Source: Azoarcus sp. (GTDB taxonomy: Bacteria; Pseudomonadota; Gammaproteobacteria; Burkholderiales; Rhodocyclaceae). From it: 39,809 bases of DNA. Made by a program: the position numbers and the translations under genes. Positions 1 to 8,800 of the stretch are shown piece after piece. Below the pieces are notes generated by a model. It saw only the letters and a program-made list of their open reading frames with translations, was not told the DNA's origin and did not search any database. Each line of letters begins with the position of its first letter. Within the stretch, counting starts at the first letter, position 1. The DNA lies in the NCBI GenBank assembly GCA_031265765.1, contig JAISCE010000020.1:1-39809 (forward strand). The letters run 5' to 3'.

Positions 1-125
1 CCCGCGCGGCAGGTATCGGCCCGGTCATGCTCGACCGCCTGACCCTGACCGAAAAGGGCGTCGAGGCCATGGCCGCCGGACTGGAACAGATCGTCGCGTT
101 ACCCGATCCCGTCGGTGAAGCGTGA
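1..125 (+). pseudogene. proA: Truncated gamma-glutamyl phosphate reductase (ProA) fragment
   Basis: Reading frame 3 is open from the left edge and encodes about 40 residues that stop at the TGA at 123-125. The peptide contains [16 protein letters not shown] and ends in LPDPVGEA, which matches the ProA segment just before the NADPH-binding aldehyde dehydrogenase core (E. coli ProA has MLDRLALT and LADPVGQ at the same places). ProA normally continues for more than 300 residues after DPVG, including its catalytic Cys, and none of that follows here. The frame ends directly in the next gene, whose GTG start overlaps the stop. I read this as a proA 5' remnant created by a rearrangement or deletion. 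Its own start lies outside the window, and an intact copy may exist elsewhere because proline synthesis needs one. Confidence 0.7.
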
Positions 126-1150
126 GCCGGACGCTTTTCTTTCTCGCCCTGCCACTGGTTTTTGCCTGCGCGCCCTTGCGCGCCGAAGTCATCGCCGTGG
201 ATGCCGCCGGGCATACCGTGAAGCTGGCGCGCCCTGCCGAACGCATCGTCAGCCTGGCGCCTCATCTGACCGAGCAGCTTTTTGCCGCAGGCGCGGGCGG
301 ACGCATCGTCGGGGCGGTGGATTTCAGCGATTATCCCCCCGAAGCGCGCGCCCTGCCCCGCATCGGCAATTACACCAATCTCGATCTCGAAGCGATCGCC
401 ACACTCAAGCCCGATCTGGCACTGGCCTGGCAAAGCGGCAGCCACCCCGGACAACTCGAACGGCTGGCGGCGCTGGGCGTGCCGGTTTACGTCGATGAGC
501 CGCGCTCGCTGGAAGATATCGCCCGCAATCTGGAAACGCTCGGCATACTGGCCGGCAGTTCCAGTACGGCGCGGCAAGCGGCGCGGGATTTCCGCGCCCG
601 GCTGGACGATTTGCGACGGCATTATGCGGCGCGGCCCCGTGTGCGCACGTTTTATCAGGTGTGGAACCAGCCGCTCCTGACGGTCAATGGCCGCCATCTG
701 ATCAGCGCGGTCATCGACCTGTGCGGCGGGGAAAACGTTTTCGCCGCATCCGGCCCGCTCACGCCGACGGTTTCCACCGAGGCCGTGCTCGCCGCCCGCC
801 CGGAAGCCATCGTCGCCAGCGGCATGGATGAAGCGCGCCCGGAATGGCTCGATCAATGGCGGCGCTGGCCGGAACTCGCGGCGGTGAAGGCGGACAATCT
901 GTTTTTCATCCCGCCCGACATCATCCAGCGCCACACGTCCAGACTGCTCGACGGCGCGGCCCGCATGTGCGAACAACTGGAACAGGCCCGCAGCCGCCGC
1001 ACGGGCGAAAAACCCAGACGGCGCGAACTATCTGTTAGTCGTATGCCGTTCGGGGATCATGTCCAGTACGTCGTCACAGAAGCGCGTCGCCTCGTCGAGA
1101 TCGGCGCCGATGGCCGCCTTGTTGATCGCGCGGACGAACTTCAGCCATAG
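122..1150 (+). CDS. btuF: BtuF-like cobalamin (vitamin B12) ABC transporter substrate-binding protein
   Basis: This is a 342-residue periplasmic binding protein of the FecB/TroA-like class III fold. Residues 1-21 form a signal peptide ([16 protein letters not shown], cleavage before EVIAVD). The family pattern is clear: an [19 protein letters not shown] block, a DFSDYPPEA block, [20 protein letters not shown], and a C-lobe LCGGENVF segment typical of BtuF. It should deliver corrinoid to a BtuCD transporter, but no btuC or btuD is in the window. The start is the GTG at 122, overlapping the ProA-fragment stop. The family-like part ends near [11 protein letters not shown]. The last 40 or so residues are antisense to the convergent gene's 3' end and look like read-through after loss of the original stop. 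Other cluster-A ligands (heme, siderophore) are less likely. Confidence 0.85.
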   Translation: MSRTLFFLALPLVFACAPLRAEVIAVDAAGHTVKLARPAERIVSLAPHLTEQLFAAGAGGRIVGAVDFSDYPPEARALPRIGNYTNLDLEAIATLKPDLALAWQSGSHPGQLERLAALGVPVYVDEPRSLEDIARNLETLGILAGSSSTARQAARDFRARLDDLRRHYAARPRVRTFYQVWNQPLLTVNGRHLISAVIDLCGGENVFAASGPLTPTVSTEAVLAARPEAIVASGMDEARPEWLDQWRRWPELAAVKADNLFFIPPDIIQRHTSRLLDGAARMCEQLEQARSRRTGEKPRRRELSVSRMPFGDHVQYVVTEARRLVEIGADGRLVDRADELQP

Positions 1151-2380
1151 CCTGCCCTGCTCGCCCGTGGCATCGAGGACGCGCAGCATGATTACGCGAT
1201 TACTGTGTTTGCTCAGGCGCACGATTTCCACGGGCAAGGTACAACTCTCGTGTTCGCCCAGATCCACTTCGGCTTCGCCGCGCATGCCCGTCCGCAAAGG
1301 GCGCTCGCAATGGGCGCAGAAAACCATTTCCGAGCACTCATAGACGACCAGCGCCACGGTATGCCAAACGCCGCCCAAATCGATGCGCAGGCGGGCCGGA
1401 CACCTGACCGGAAAACGGCGGCTATGGGTCCGACCGCCTTTTTCGTCCGGCGCGACCGAGGATAGCGGCGGCAGGTAATGCTTGTATTCGGGCAAATCGT
1501 AAAGCGCGTGCAGTAATTGGGTTTCCCGCGTATTCAAGGTGAGAAACAGCTTCGTGCGCTCCCTGAAAAAATAGTCAATCAGTTCCGGAGTCATGACCGG
1601 ATCCGTCGTGGTATGAAAGCGCCGGTGCGGGAACTGGCAATTGGGCAGCGAAGCCGCGGTGAAATAATGATAGAGATTTTTCTCGGCCGGCAAATGGCCA
1701 TATCTTTTCTGGAATATTTCCTTGGCTTTCACCAGATCGAGATGGGCGCCGGCCGCGGGCGCGCCATTTACGAAATCATAATGCCCCACCCTGTGCGGAG
1801 AAAGCCGTCTGAAACACAGAATATCTTCATAAAACCCCATGTGGCGCGGATGGGCGGCAATGACCAGATGTTGTGTGTCGAAACGATATTCCGCATATTC
1901 ATACAGGAATTTCAGCATCGGCATCAGAATTCTGTTCCTGACCATGCGAAACTGTTTGCTGATCGCCAGCGCCGATACTTCGGCTACATTGCCGCCTTTC
2001 TGGAAAACTTCATCCAGATCGAAGACCTGTTGCATGGGGAAACCCAGTTTGTTCTCGCGGATCAGCGAAACCGTCCCGATGACCTTCGATTCATGACGGC
2101 ACATCAGCATCGATGTCGTCGGCAAAGCATGATGGAAGGTTACCCGCAATCCGGACGGATCGGGCTTCATGGTTCCCGCGTCGACATATTCGTCGTGCAG
2201 CAGCCGGAAACACGCTTCCAGTTCTTCTTTCGTTTGCGCAAGCTTGAGGACGAATTTCTTCGATAGCGGCTTATCGAGCCTCAGGCCATGGCCATATACT
2301 TTCGTTCGCAAGCCTTCCGGCAGGAAATCGATAATTCGACCGGCAAAGCTTTCGCCCATATCTTGCAGCATATTATTCAT
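1028..2380 (-). CDS. N-acyl amino acid synthase (FeeM-like) acyltransferase with PilZ-like C-terminal domain
   Basis: The N-terminal ~270 residues match the GNAT-like FeeM/N-acyl amino acid synthase family, which uses acyl-ACP to acylate amino acids and often occurs with PEP-CTERM/exosortase systems. Supporting blocks are FRLLHDEYVDAGTMKPDPSG, VTFHHALPTTSMLMC, VIGTVSLIREN, EVSALAISKQFR and HPRHMGFYEDIL. After a linker, about residue 330 onward, a RRFPVR motif followed by beta-rich sequence resembles a PilZ domain. The second PilZ motif (D/NxSxxG) is poorly kept (CSEMVFC), so c-di-GMP binding is uncertain. An in-frame GTG at 2416 would add 12 residues; I prefer the ATG at 2380, though neither has a clear Shine-Dalgarno. 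It converges on btuF with a 123-nt overlap. An exosortase is encoded 23 kb away. Confidence 0.75.
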   Translation of the reverse strand: MNNMLQDMGESFAGRIIDFLPEGLRTKVYGHGLRLDKPLSKKFVLKLAQTKEELEACFRLLHDEYVDAGTMKPDPSGLRVTFHHALPTTSMLMCRHESKVIGTVSLIRENKLGFPMQQVFDLDEVFQKGGNVAEVSALAISKQFRMVRNRILMPMLKFLYEYAEYRFDTQHLVIAAHPRHMGFYEDILCFRRLSPHRVGHYDFVNGAPAAGAHLDLVKAKEIFQKRYGHLPAEKNLYHYFTAASLPNCQFPHRRFHTTTDPVMTPELIDYFFRERTKLFLTLNTRETQLLHALYDLPEYKHYLPPLSSVAPDEKGGRTHSRRFPVRCPARLRIDLGGVWHTVALVVYECSEMVFCAHCERPLRTGMRGEAEVDLGEHESCTLPVEIVRLSKHSNRVIMLRVLDATGEQGRLWLKFVRAINKAAIGADLDEATRFCDDVLDMIPERHTTNR

Positions 2381-2500
2381 CGGTAAATCCAGCGCGCATT
2401 CCTGCGTATCGACCACGGCGCCGGATTCTGTTCAAGACAAGAAACAGCCCGCTGCTCTTGGGCAAGCCTGGCAATGCGTCACGGCTCCTTTCGCGCCCCG

Positions 2501-3646
2501 TTATCGGCTCTGGCTCTTGTTGTTATGTTTATGTCCTCGTCGGACATCCTTGTAGATAAGTTGCCAATCCGAACGCACGTCCTGCCACCAGACGCGATCG
2601 AACGCCCAGGCCAAGGGCAGCAGCAGCGGCGCGAAATAATGCGTCGCCGCCGAAGGCAAGTCTTCGGAAGACGTTTGCGGCAGTACACGCAGCGCGCTCA
2701 GGCGCTCCCTGGTCGTCGGATGCAGGGATTGCGGCGAATTGTCGCCAACCAGCGCATCGTCCCGCGCGTCGCGCAGAAAGCCGACCGCCATCCCCAGGCC
2801 AAGATCGCGGTATGGCCGTATCAGCGGTCTTGCCCGCACTTTGCTCTGGGCCAGCACCCGCGGCCAATAATCCCGCATCAGGAAGCGTTCCTTGAGCGAA
2901 ACTTCGATCAGGGTTTCGCCAAGCAGGCTGGCATCGACGAGCCGCGTTGCCAGGGCGTCGGCCTCGAACTCCTCGATACGCGCCAGACGCGCCATGTTGC
3001 TGTAAAACCCGTGAAGCCACCGGTCGGCCTGCGCACCCAGGATAGGAAAGACCTCTCCTATTTTGTCGAGCGCCCGCAGCCACCAGGCCCGCAGCAAGGC
3101 GCCGTGTTTGCCGAATCCCTTGCGCTGCACGGCGAGATGGGCGAATTCATGCGCCAGCACCGCCACCAATTGCGAGCACGTCACGCTATGCGCCAGCGGC
3201 AGGCCGATCAGAAGATGCGTCTCGATCCGCCCCAGATAGCCCCAGCGGGAGCGTTGCAGGACGGCGGCGTTCATGTCGGGCGTCACCCATACATAGTCGA
3301 TGCTGTCGGATTCGAGCGCCCAGGCCATGCCTTCGATCAGGCGGTAGAAATCGCGGGCGTCTTCCTGCGATATCCGGACGCCTTCCGGCGCAGGCAAGGG
3401 CACGAACAGCACGGACAGCAGCCGCACCGTCATGTATCCCCCGCCCGAGAACGCCAGAGCCGCGCAGCAGAACGCCGCCAGCGGCCATTGCGCTCCCATC
3501 CCCTTCCAAATGCCGAGTGCGGCAAACGCGCCGGCCCAGAATACCAGTCCCGCCAGCAGGGGAATCGAAAGCAAGGCCACTGCCGCAAGCATGGCGAGGC
3601 GCGACGCCAGCCGTTCCCGCAAGGCAAACAGCCGGGGGTGTGGCAT
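2501..3646 (-). CDS. M48-family membrane zinc metalloprotease
   Basis: This is a 381-residue protein. Two hydrophobic segments lie near the N-terminus (about residues 18-45 and 54-80), followed by a catalytic domain with the zinc motif HEFAH (about residues 166-170) and a downstream EEFEADALA stretch supplying the third ligand, Glu. That arrangement is typical of M48 (HtpX/Ste24/Oma1-like) proteases, with the active site placed by the membrane. The substrate is unknown; M48 proteins commonly act in membrane protein quality control. The ATG at 3646 (MPHPRLFALRE) is preferred over an in-frame TTG at 3673; neither has a convincing ribosome binding site. The gene is co-directional with the FeeM-like gene downstream (120 nt gap). 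Confidence 0.85.
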   Translation of the reverse strand: MPHPRLFALRERLASRLAMLAAVALLSIPLLAGLVFWAGAFAALGIWKGMGAQWPLAAFCCAALAFSGGGYMTVRLLSVLFVPLPAPEGVRISQEDARDFYRLIEGMAWALESDSIDYVWVTPDMNAAVLQRSRWGYLGRIETHLLIGLPLAHSVTCSQLVAVLAHEFAHLAVQRKGFGKHGALLRAWWLRALDKIGEVFPILGAQADRWLHGFYSNMARLARIEEFEADALATRLVDASLLGETLIEVSLKERFLMRDYWPRVLAQSKVRARPLIRPYRDLGLGMAVGFLRDARDDALVGDNSPQSLHPTTRERLSALRVLPQTSSEDLPSAATHYFAPLLLPLAWAFDRVWWQDVRSDWQLIYKDVRRGHKHNNKSQSR

Positions 3647-3812
3647 GCGAAGAAGAAAAGCAGAACTATTCAAGGGTTCGACAACTCATATAAGAGTACG
3701 AGAGCGATTTTACGACATTACTTCAAAACGTCGACCACGCAAAGAAGACGAAAGCGGTCCGCCGCAACATCGCGCCAAGCCATACAGCCAAACCATGATC
3801 GCGTTGATAACA

Positions 3813-3890
3813 CTATTTTCTTGCTTCCGCCACCACGGATATCACGCATAGAAAAAGGATGGCCATCGGCAAATAGCGGACATTCATCAT
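3813..3890 (-). CDS. Possible 25-residue single-pass membrane peptide
   Basis: The 308-nt gap between recD and the M48 gene contains a short frame with a near-ideal ribosome binding site: GGAGGCG lies 5 nt upstream of ATGATG. It reads MMNVRYLPMAILFLCVISVV then AEARK and stop, a short basic N-terminus followed by one hydrophobic helix. This looks like a small membrane protein or a signal-peptide-like leader. I recognise no family. The rest of the gap shows no other convincing gene. The main support is the quality of the SD and the hydrophobic composition; with so short a frame, chance cannot be excluded. Confidence 0.35.
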   Translation of the reverse strand: MMNVRYLPMAILFLCVISVVAEARK

Positions 3891-3954
3891 AAAATCGCCT
3901 CCGGCATTTCTAATTTAAAGTAGATTCAAATAAATCGGGGCCGCTTCACGGGCT

Positions 3955-5859
3955 TTATCCTCGCAGCTTGTCTCCCAATCCGCTGAATCGTTCTCCGCGC
4001 GCCGCGCAGGCGGCGGTGAAAACCGGATCGACACCGGCGATCGTGACTCGCCGTGTCGCGCGGGTGATCGCGGTATAGAGCAATTCGCGGCTCAATACGC
4101 GCGACGGGCGAGCGGGCAGCAAGAGCAGCATCTCGGCAAATTCCGACCCCTGGCTTTTGTGCACGGTCAGGGCGAAGGCGGTATCGTGCTCCGGCAGCCT
4201 TTGCGGCGGCAAGGAACGATGACCGCTGTCGGCTGCGGGGAAGTACACCCGCGCCGCGCCGCCGGCATCGGGCAGGCACAGGCCGACGTCACCGTTGAAA
4301 AGCCGTGTGACGGGATCGTTTTCCAGCACGATGACCGGCCTTCCGGCCCAGAACGGCCCGGCGGCAAGGTCGACGCCGAGCGCGGCGCGCGCACGACCGG
4401 CGAGGTGCGCATTGATCGCCGCCAACCCGCATGGGCCGCTGTGAACCGCTACCAGTACACGAAAACGCTCGAAAGCGGCAAACACTCTGGCCACGCGCGC
4501 CGATGGCGGTTCGCCGGGAGGCATTTCCCGGAGCGCCGCAAAATAGGCGGCGTAACCGTTTTCCATCGCCGCCAGCGCGGCAGCGGAAGGCCAGGCGCGC
4601 GGCGTCGCATCTCCAGCCACACCGGCCTGGACGCTTTCGCCCTCGATCCAGACTACATCGGGGTCGACGCCGGTTCTCATCCACCCGAGCGCCGCCGCTC
4701 CCTCGCCAGCGTTGATTTCGCGCGCCAGACGGCCAATGCCGGAATCCGCGCGGAAGCGGTGGCTTTCGGTGAGCCAGACCACGCTATCGGCGAGCGTTGC
4801 GCCCTGCCCTTCGTCCGATCCTTGCATCAGCACTCCGACCGGTACATCGGTCAATGCCGAGAGGCGGGCCGCCCATGCCTCGCCGAAGCGCCAACCGGCG
4901 GAGAGATCGGCAAACACCGCCCCCGCTTCCACGGCGGCGAGTTGATCCTTGTCGCCGAGCAGCACCAGCCGGGCGTGCGCGGGCAAGGCATCGAGCAGCG
5001 CGGCGGCGAGCGCGAGATCGAGCATCGACGCTTCGTCGACCACGAGCAAGTCGAGGACGAGCGGATTGACGGCATGGTGGCGGAAATGCCCTTGCTCCGG
5101 GGTCGCGCCAAGCAAACGGTGAATGGTGTGGGCCTCGCCCGGCAATTTCGCGCGCACGGATTCCGGCAACCCGCGCGCGCGCGCCGCCAGCGCCTCGCGC
5201 ATCCGCGCCGCGGCTTTGCCGGTGGGCGCGGCAAGCGCAATGCGCAGTTCCGGTTCAAGTTCGAGCAGGCAGGCGATGAAGGCGGCGACGGTAGTGGTTT
5301 TACCGGTGCCGGGGCCGCCGCTGATGATTGTCAACCGCCGGTTGGAGGCAAGCGCCGCCGCGACTTTCTGCCAATCCGGCCCGGCATCCGGACGCGACGG
5401 AAAACGGGCGTCGAGCACGGCCCGCAGGCGTTCGACCGGGGCGGTATCGACGGGCGGCGCGGCAGCCAGTGCTGCAAGCGCCGCGGCGAGGCGGGTTTCG
5501 AGATCGAAGTAGTAACGCAGGTAAAGGCGGTCGCCGTCGATGACCAGCGGCCAGGCGGCGGTAGACAGGACACGCGAACCGGCTTCGACCGCCACGCCGC
5601 TGGCGAGCAAGGCGCGCCGCGCGGCTTCCGGGTCCGTTCCGGGCAATTCCCGCAAAGGCAGGCAGACATGCCCGTCGCACGAAGCCAGGGCCAGTTCGCG
5701 CGCCGCATGCTTCAGGAATGCGATTTCGGCGGATGCCGCGCCTGTCCGTTCCGCCCAGTATCCGATCCGGACGGCAAAACCCTCGGCAAGCGCGTTGCGC
5801 GCGGCTTGTGGCGAATCGCGCGGGCCGACCGGCGAAGGCAAGGTTGCGCCCGCACTCAT
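3955..5859 (-). CDS. recD: Exodeoxyribonuclease V alpha subunit (RecD helicase)
   Basis: This 634-residue SF1B 5'-3' helicase is the fast motor subunit of RecBCD, which processes double-strand DNA ends for recombination. The Walker A motif GGPGTGKT is at residues 181-188. Motif II follows with LLVVDEASMLDLAL, then LLGDKDQLAAVEAG, and motif V/VI near the C-terminus with FALTVHKSQGSEF and LLYTAITRATRRV. The N-terminal ~150 residues are the RecD-specific domain that contacts RecB and RecC. The start overlaps the recB stop by ATGA (5856-5859), which implies translational coupling. Length is close to E. coli RecD (608 residues). Confidence 0.96.
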   Translation of the reverse strand: MSAGATLPSPVGPRDSPQAARNALAEGFAVRIGYWAERTGAASAEIAFLKHAARELALASCDGHVCLPLRELPGTDPEAARRALLASGVAVEAGSRVLSTAAWPLVIDGDRLYLRYYFDLETRLAAALAALAAAPPVDTAPVERLRAVLDARFPSRPDAGPDWQKVAAALASNRRLTIISGGPGTGKTTTVAAFIACLLELEPELRIALAAPTGKAAARMREALAARARGLPESVRAKLPGEAHTIHRLLGATPEQGHFRHHAVNPLVLDLLVVDEASMLDLALAAALLDALPAHARLVLLGDKDQLAAVEAGAVFADLSAGWRFGEAWAARLSALTDVPVGVLMQGSDEGQGATLADSVVWLTESHRFRADSGIGRLAREINAGEGAAALGWMRTGVDPDVVWIEGESVQAGVAGDATPRAWPSAAALAAMENGYAAYFAALREMPPGEPPSARVARVFAAFERFRVLVAVHSGPCGLAAINAHLAGRARAALGVDLAAGPFWAGRPVIVLENDPVTRLFNGDVGLCLPDAGGAARVYFPAADSGHRSLPPQRLPEHDTAFALTVHKSQGSEFAEMLLLLPARPSRVLSRELLYTAITRATRRVTIAGVDPVFTAACAARGERFSGLGDKLRG

Positions 5860-8800
5860 CGCGGCCCCGCGCCGGAGCCGACGCCCGATAGCAGCGCGTC
5901 GAGCGATTCAATGGCCGTTTTCGCGGCGCGGTGGCGGAATACCCCGGTCTGTTCGCCGTCGACTCGCCAGCCGGGCCGCACGCCGCGCACGAAAAGGTAG
6001 AGCACGCCGCCGAAATGGCGCTCGTAATCGTAGCCGGGGAGGGTGTCCGAGAGATGGCGATGCAGGGCGACTGTGTAGAGCAAATGCTGGAGGTGATAGC
6101 CGTGCCGCGCCATCACCGCCGCCAGCGCCGCGGACGCATAGGCCGCCGGGGTGTCGCCGAGGTGATTGGACTTCCAGTCGAGCGCCCAATAGCGCCCTTC
6201 GTGCTCGAACACGAGGTCGATGTAACCCTTGAGATAGCCGGTGAGATCGCGCTGGGCCAGCTTCGGCGCGCCGTAGCCATGGCCGGCGAGCCAATCGCCG
6301 AGGGCGGCGGCGGCAAGACGCGGCGTCGGCAGGTAAAAACCCAATTCGGTCAAACGCCGTTCCATGGGGACGGTTTCCAGCAGCAAGACCGCGCCATCGC
6401 CAGCGGCAAGCGGCGTGGAAAGTACGTCATCGGCGAGTTTCGCCAACATGCGCGGCAAAAGCGCGGGGTTCCCTTCCGTCGCGGGCGCATGAACGGCAAG
6501 CGCCCTGCCGATGGCCGCGGCGCGGGTCTCGTACCGGGTGAAGTCGATGCCCTCGAACACGGCATGCACGCAGTCGCCCGCTACGGGGCCGCGGGGAAAA
6601 CGCAGGATATCGTCATCGGGCGGGGGCGACGTCGCGTCCGTCTCCACAATGGTATCGGCGAGTCCGGCACGGGCGTCGTGATCCCGCGCCGCGCCTTCGT
6701 GTACCGCGTCCGACATCAGGGCGCTGAAGCTGCCCAACCGCCAGCCGCCCGGCACTTTCGGCGCGCGCGGGGCGGAAAATGCCAGCCGCTCCGCCTCCAG
6801 GGCCAACGATTCACCCTCGCCCGAAGGGAGATCGTCCAGCGTCATCGCGCCGCCGCTCGCGGACGCCAACCTGCGCCAGCGCGCATCGACCTCGGCTGGC
6901 GAATAATCTTTTTCCTGCCAGGCAGCAACCGTGGCATCGGCGCCCGTCACCAGCCAATTGAGCAGGCTATGGGCGCTCTCCCTGTAATTCCCCCCGCTTC
7001 TCGCGCCTTTGTCGTAACAGCCGACGGCCAGATAGCAGCGATGCACGGCCCGGGTCAGCGCCACATAGACGAGGCGCAGCGTTTCGGCATCGCGTTCGCC
7101 ATCCAGCTTTTCCTTGATGCGGTCTTCGCCGCCCGGATCTGCGCGCCAATCCGCCACCTGTCCGCCAGTTTCGTCGTGCCAGAATCGCATCGGCCCGCCG
7201 CGATGGCTCGCGGCATAGCCATCGAAAAGAAACGGGCAAAACACGATGCCGTACTGCAACCCCTTGGCGCGGTAAATCGTGACGATCCGTACCAGATTGC
7301 GGTCGGACTCCAGCCGCAGCAGAGCGTCGTCGCCCCCGCCGCCCTCGACGCGGCGGCGGGCGAGAATCCCAAGCAAGACGGCAGGCGAGGCGCGACCGGC
7401 GTCCCGTTGCAAAAGCTCGGTCAGGTGCAGCAGATTGGTCAGCCGCCGCTCGCCGTCATCGCGAGCAAGCAGCCGCGACGCCACCCCGGCATCGTTCATC
7501 CATCGCCACGACATGAAAGCAAAACCGTGTCGCAACCAGTCCTCGCGCCAGCCGGCAAAACGCCCGAGTTGTTCGACGAGTCCGTTATCGTCGCTCGCCA
7601 GCCGCGCCAGCGCGGCGGCATCCCACCCCATCAGACCGGTTGCTAGCGCGGCTTTGATCCGGCGTTCACGCGCCGGATCGGCTATCGCCAGCAAAACCCG
7701 CTCCAGTTCCCCGGCTTCGCCGGAAGCGAAAACGCTGCTTTGCGACAGTTCGACGCTGCCCACGCCCTTTTGCGCCAGCGCCGCTTTCATGCGTGCGCCT
7801 TCGTTGTGCGTGCGTACCAGCACCGCGACATCGCCCGGCGCCAGGGCGCACCCGCCGATGTGGATCTCGCCCCGTTCGCCTGCCGCGAGCAGGCGGGCAA
7901 TCTCGGCGGCGCTCGCCGCCGCCGCACGGGCAAGCGCCTGTTTGCGGCTCAGGCGCTCGCCGCCCGCGCCGTTTTCATCGCTACTATCCTTGTCTCCTTC
8001 AATGCTCTCGCCGCGCGGGATGCGCCACAGCCGCAAACCGGCTGCGCTGCTACCCGAAGGCGTCCGGTCGTCCAAGCATTGCGACGGCTCATGCGCCCGC
8101 ACGGGCCGGAAGTCCAGCCCGGCTTCCATGAAAGCCGCGCCATTCGCACCGAACAGGGTATTGCAGGCCACGACCAGCGCCGGCGCCGAGCGGCGATTGA
8201 CATCCAGGGTGTAGCGCGCATCGGCCAGCGCGCGCGCATGAAGGTAGGTCTGGAGATCCGCGCCGCGGAAGCTGTAGATCGCCTGTTTGGGATCGCCGAC
8301 GAGAAAGAGGCTGCCGTGACGGCCATCGCAATCGTAAATATGCTGGAAGATCGCCAGTTGCAGCGGATCGGTGTCCTGGAACTCGTCGATCAGCGCCACC
8401 GGGTAGCGCGCGTGCAATGCCTTGGCAAGCCACGGTTGACGACCGGAGGCGAGAGCATCGTGCGCGTTCCACAGGATGTCGTCGAAAGCGACGCGGCGCT
8501 CGCTTTGCTTGCGGCGGCGCAATTCGACGCCGGCTTCCTCTATGAAACGGCGCAACAGGCCCAGCCGCGCCGTATCCAGCGCCGCGATGAATTGCCGCCG
8601 CACGGCCAGCAGATTTTGCGCGGCGGTGAAAAAGGGATGTTCGGGCGGGGTATGCCCTTTATTCGTCCGGCCCGCGAGCGTCGCGGCACCGAGAAGATCG
8701 CGTTTGTCGCCATCGCCGGAACCGGGTTCGGCACGCGCATCGCCCGCCGCCAGCCACGCCGTCCATTGCCGGAACGCGGCATCGACCGCCGCGGTTTTGT

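Noticed and set aside
4159-7646. Long plus-strand frames opposite recD and recB
   Set aside because: RecD and RecB are unmistakable on the minus strand; the plus frames have no recognisable domain.
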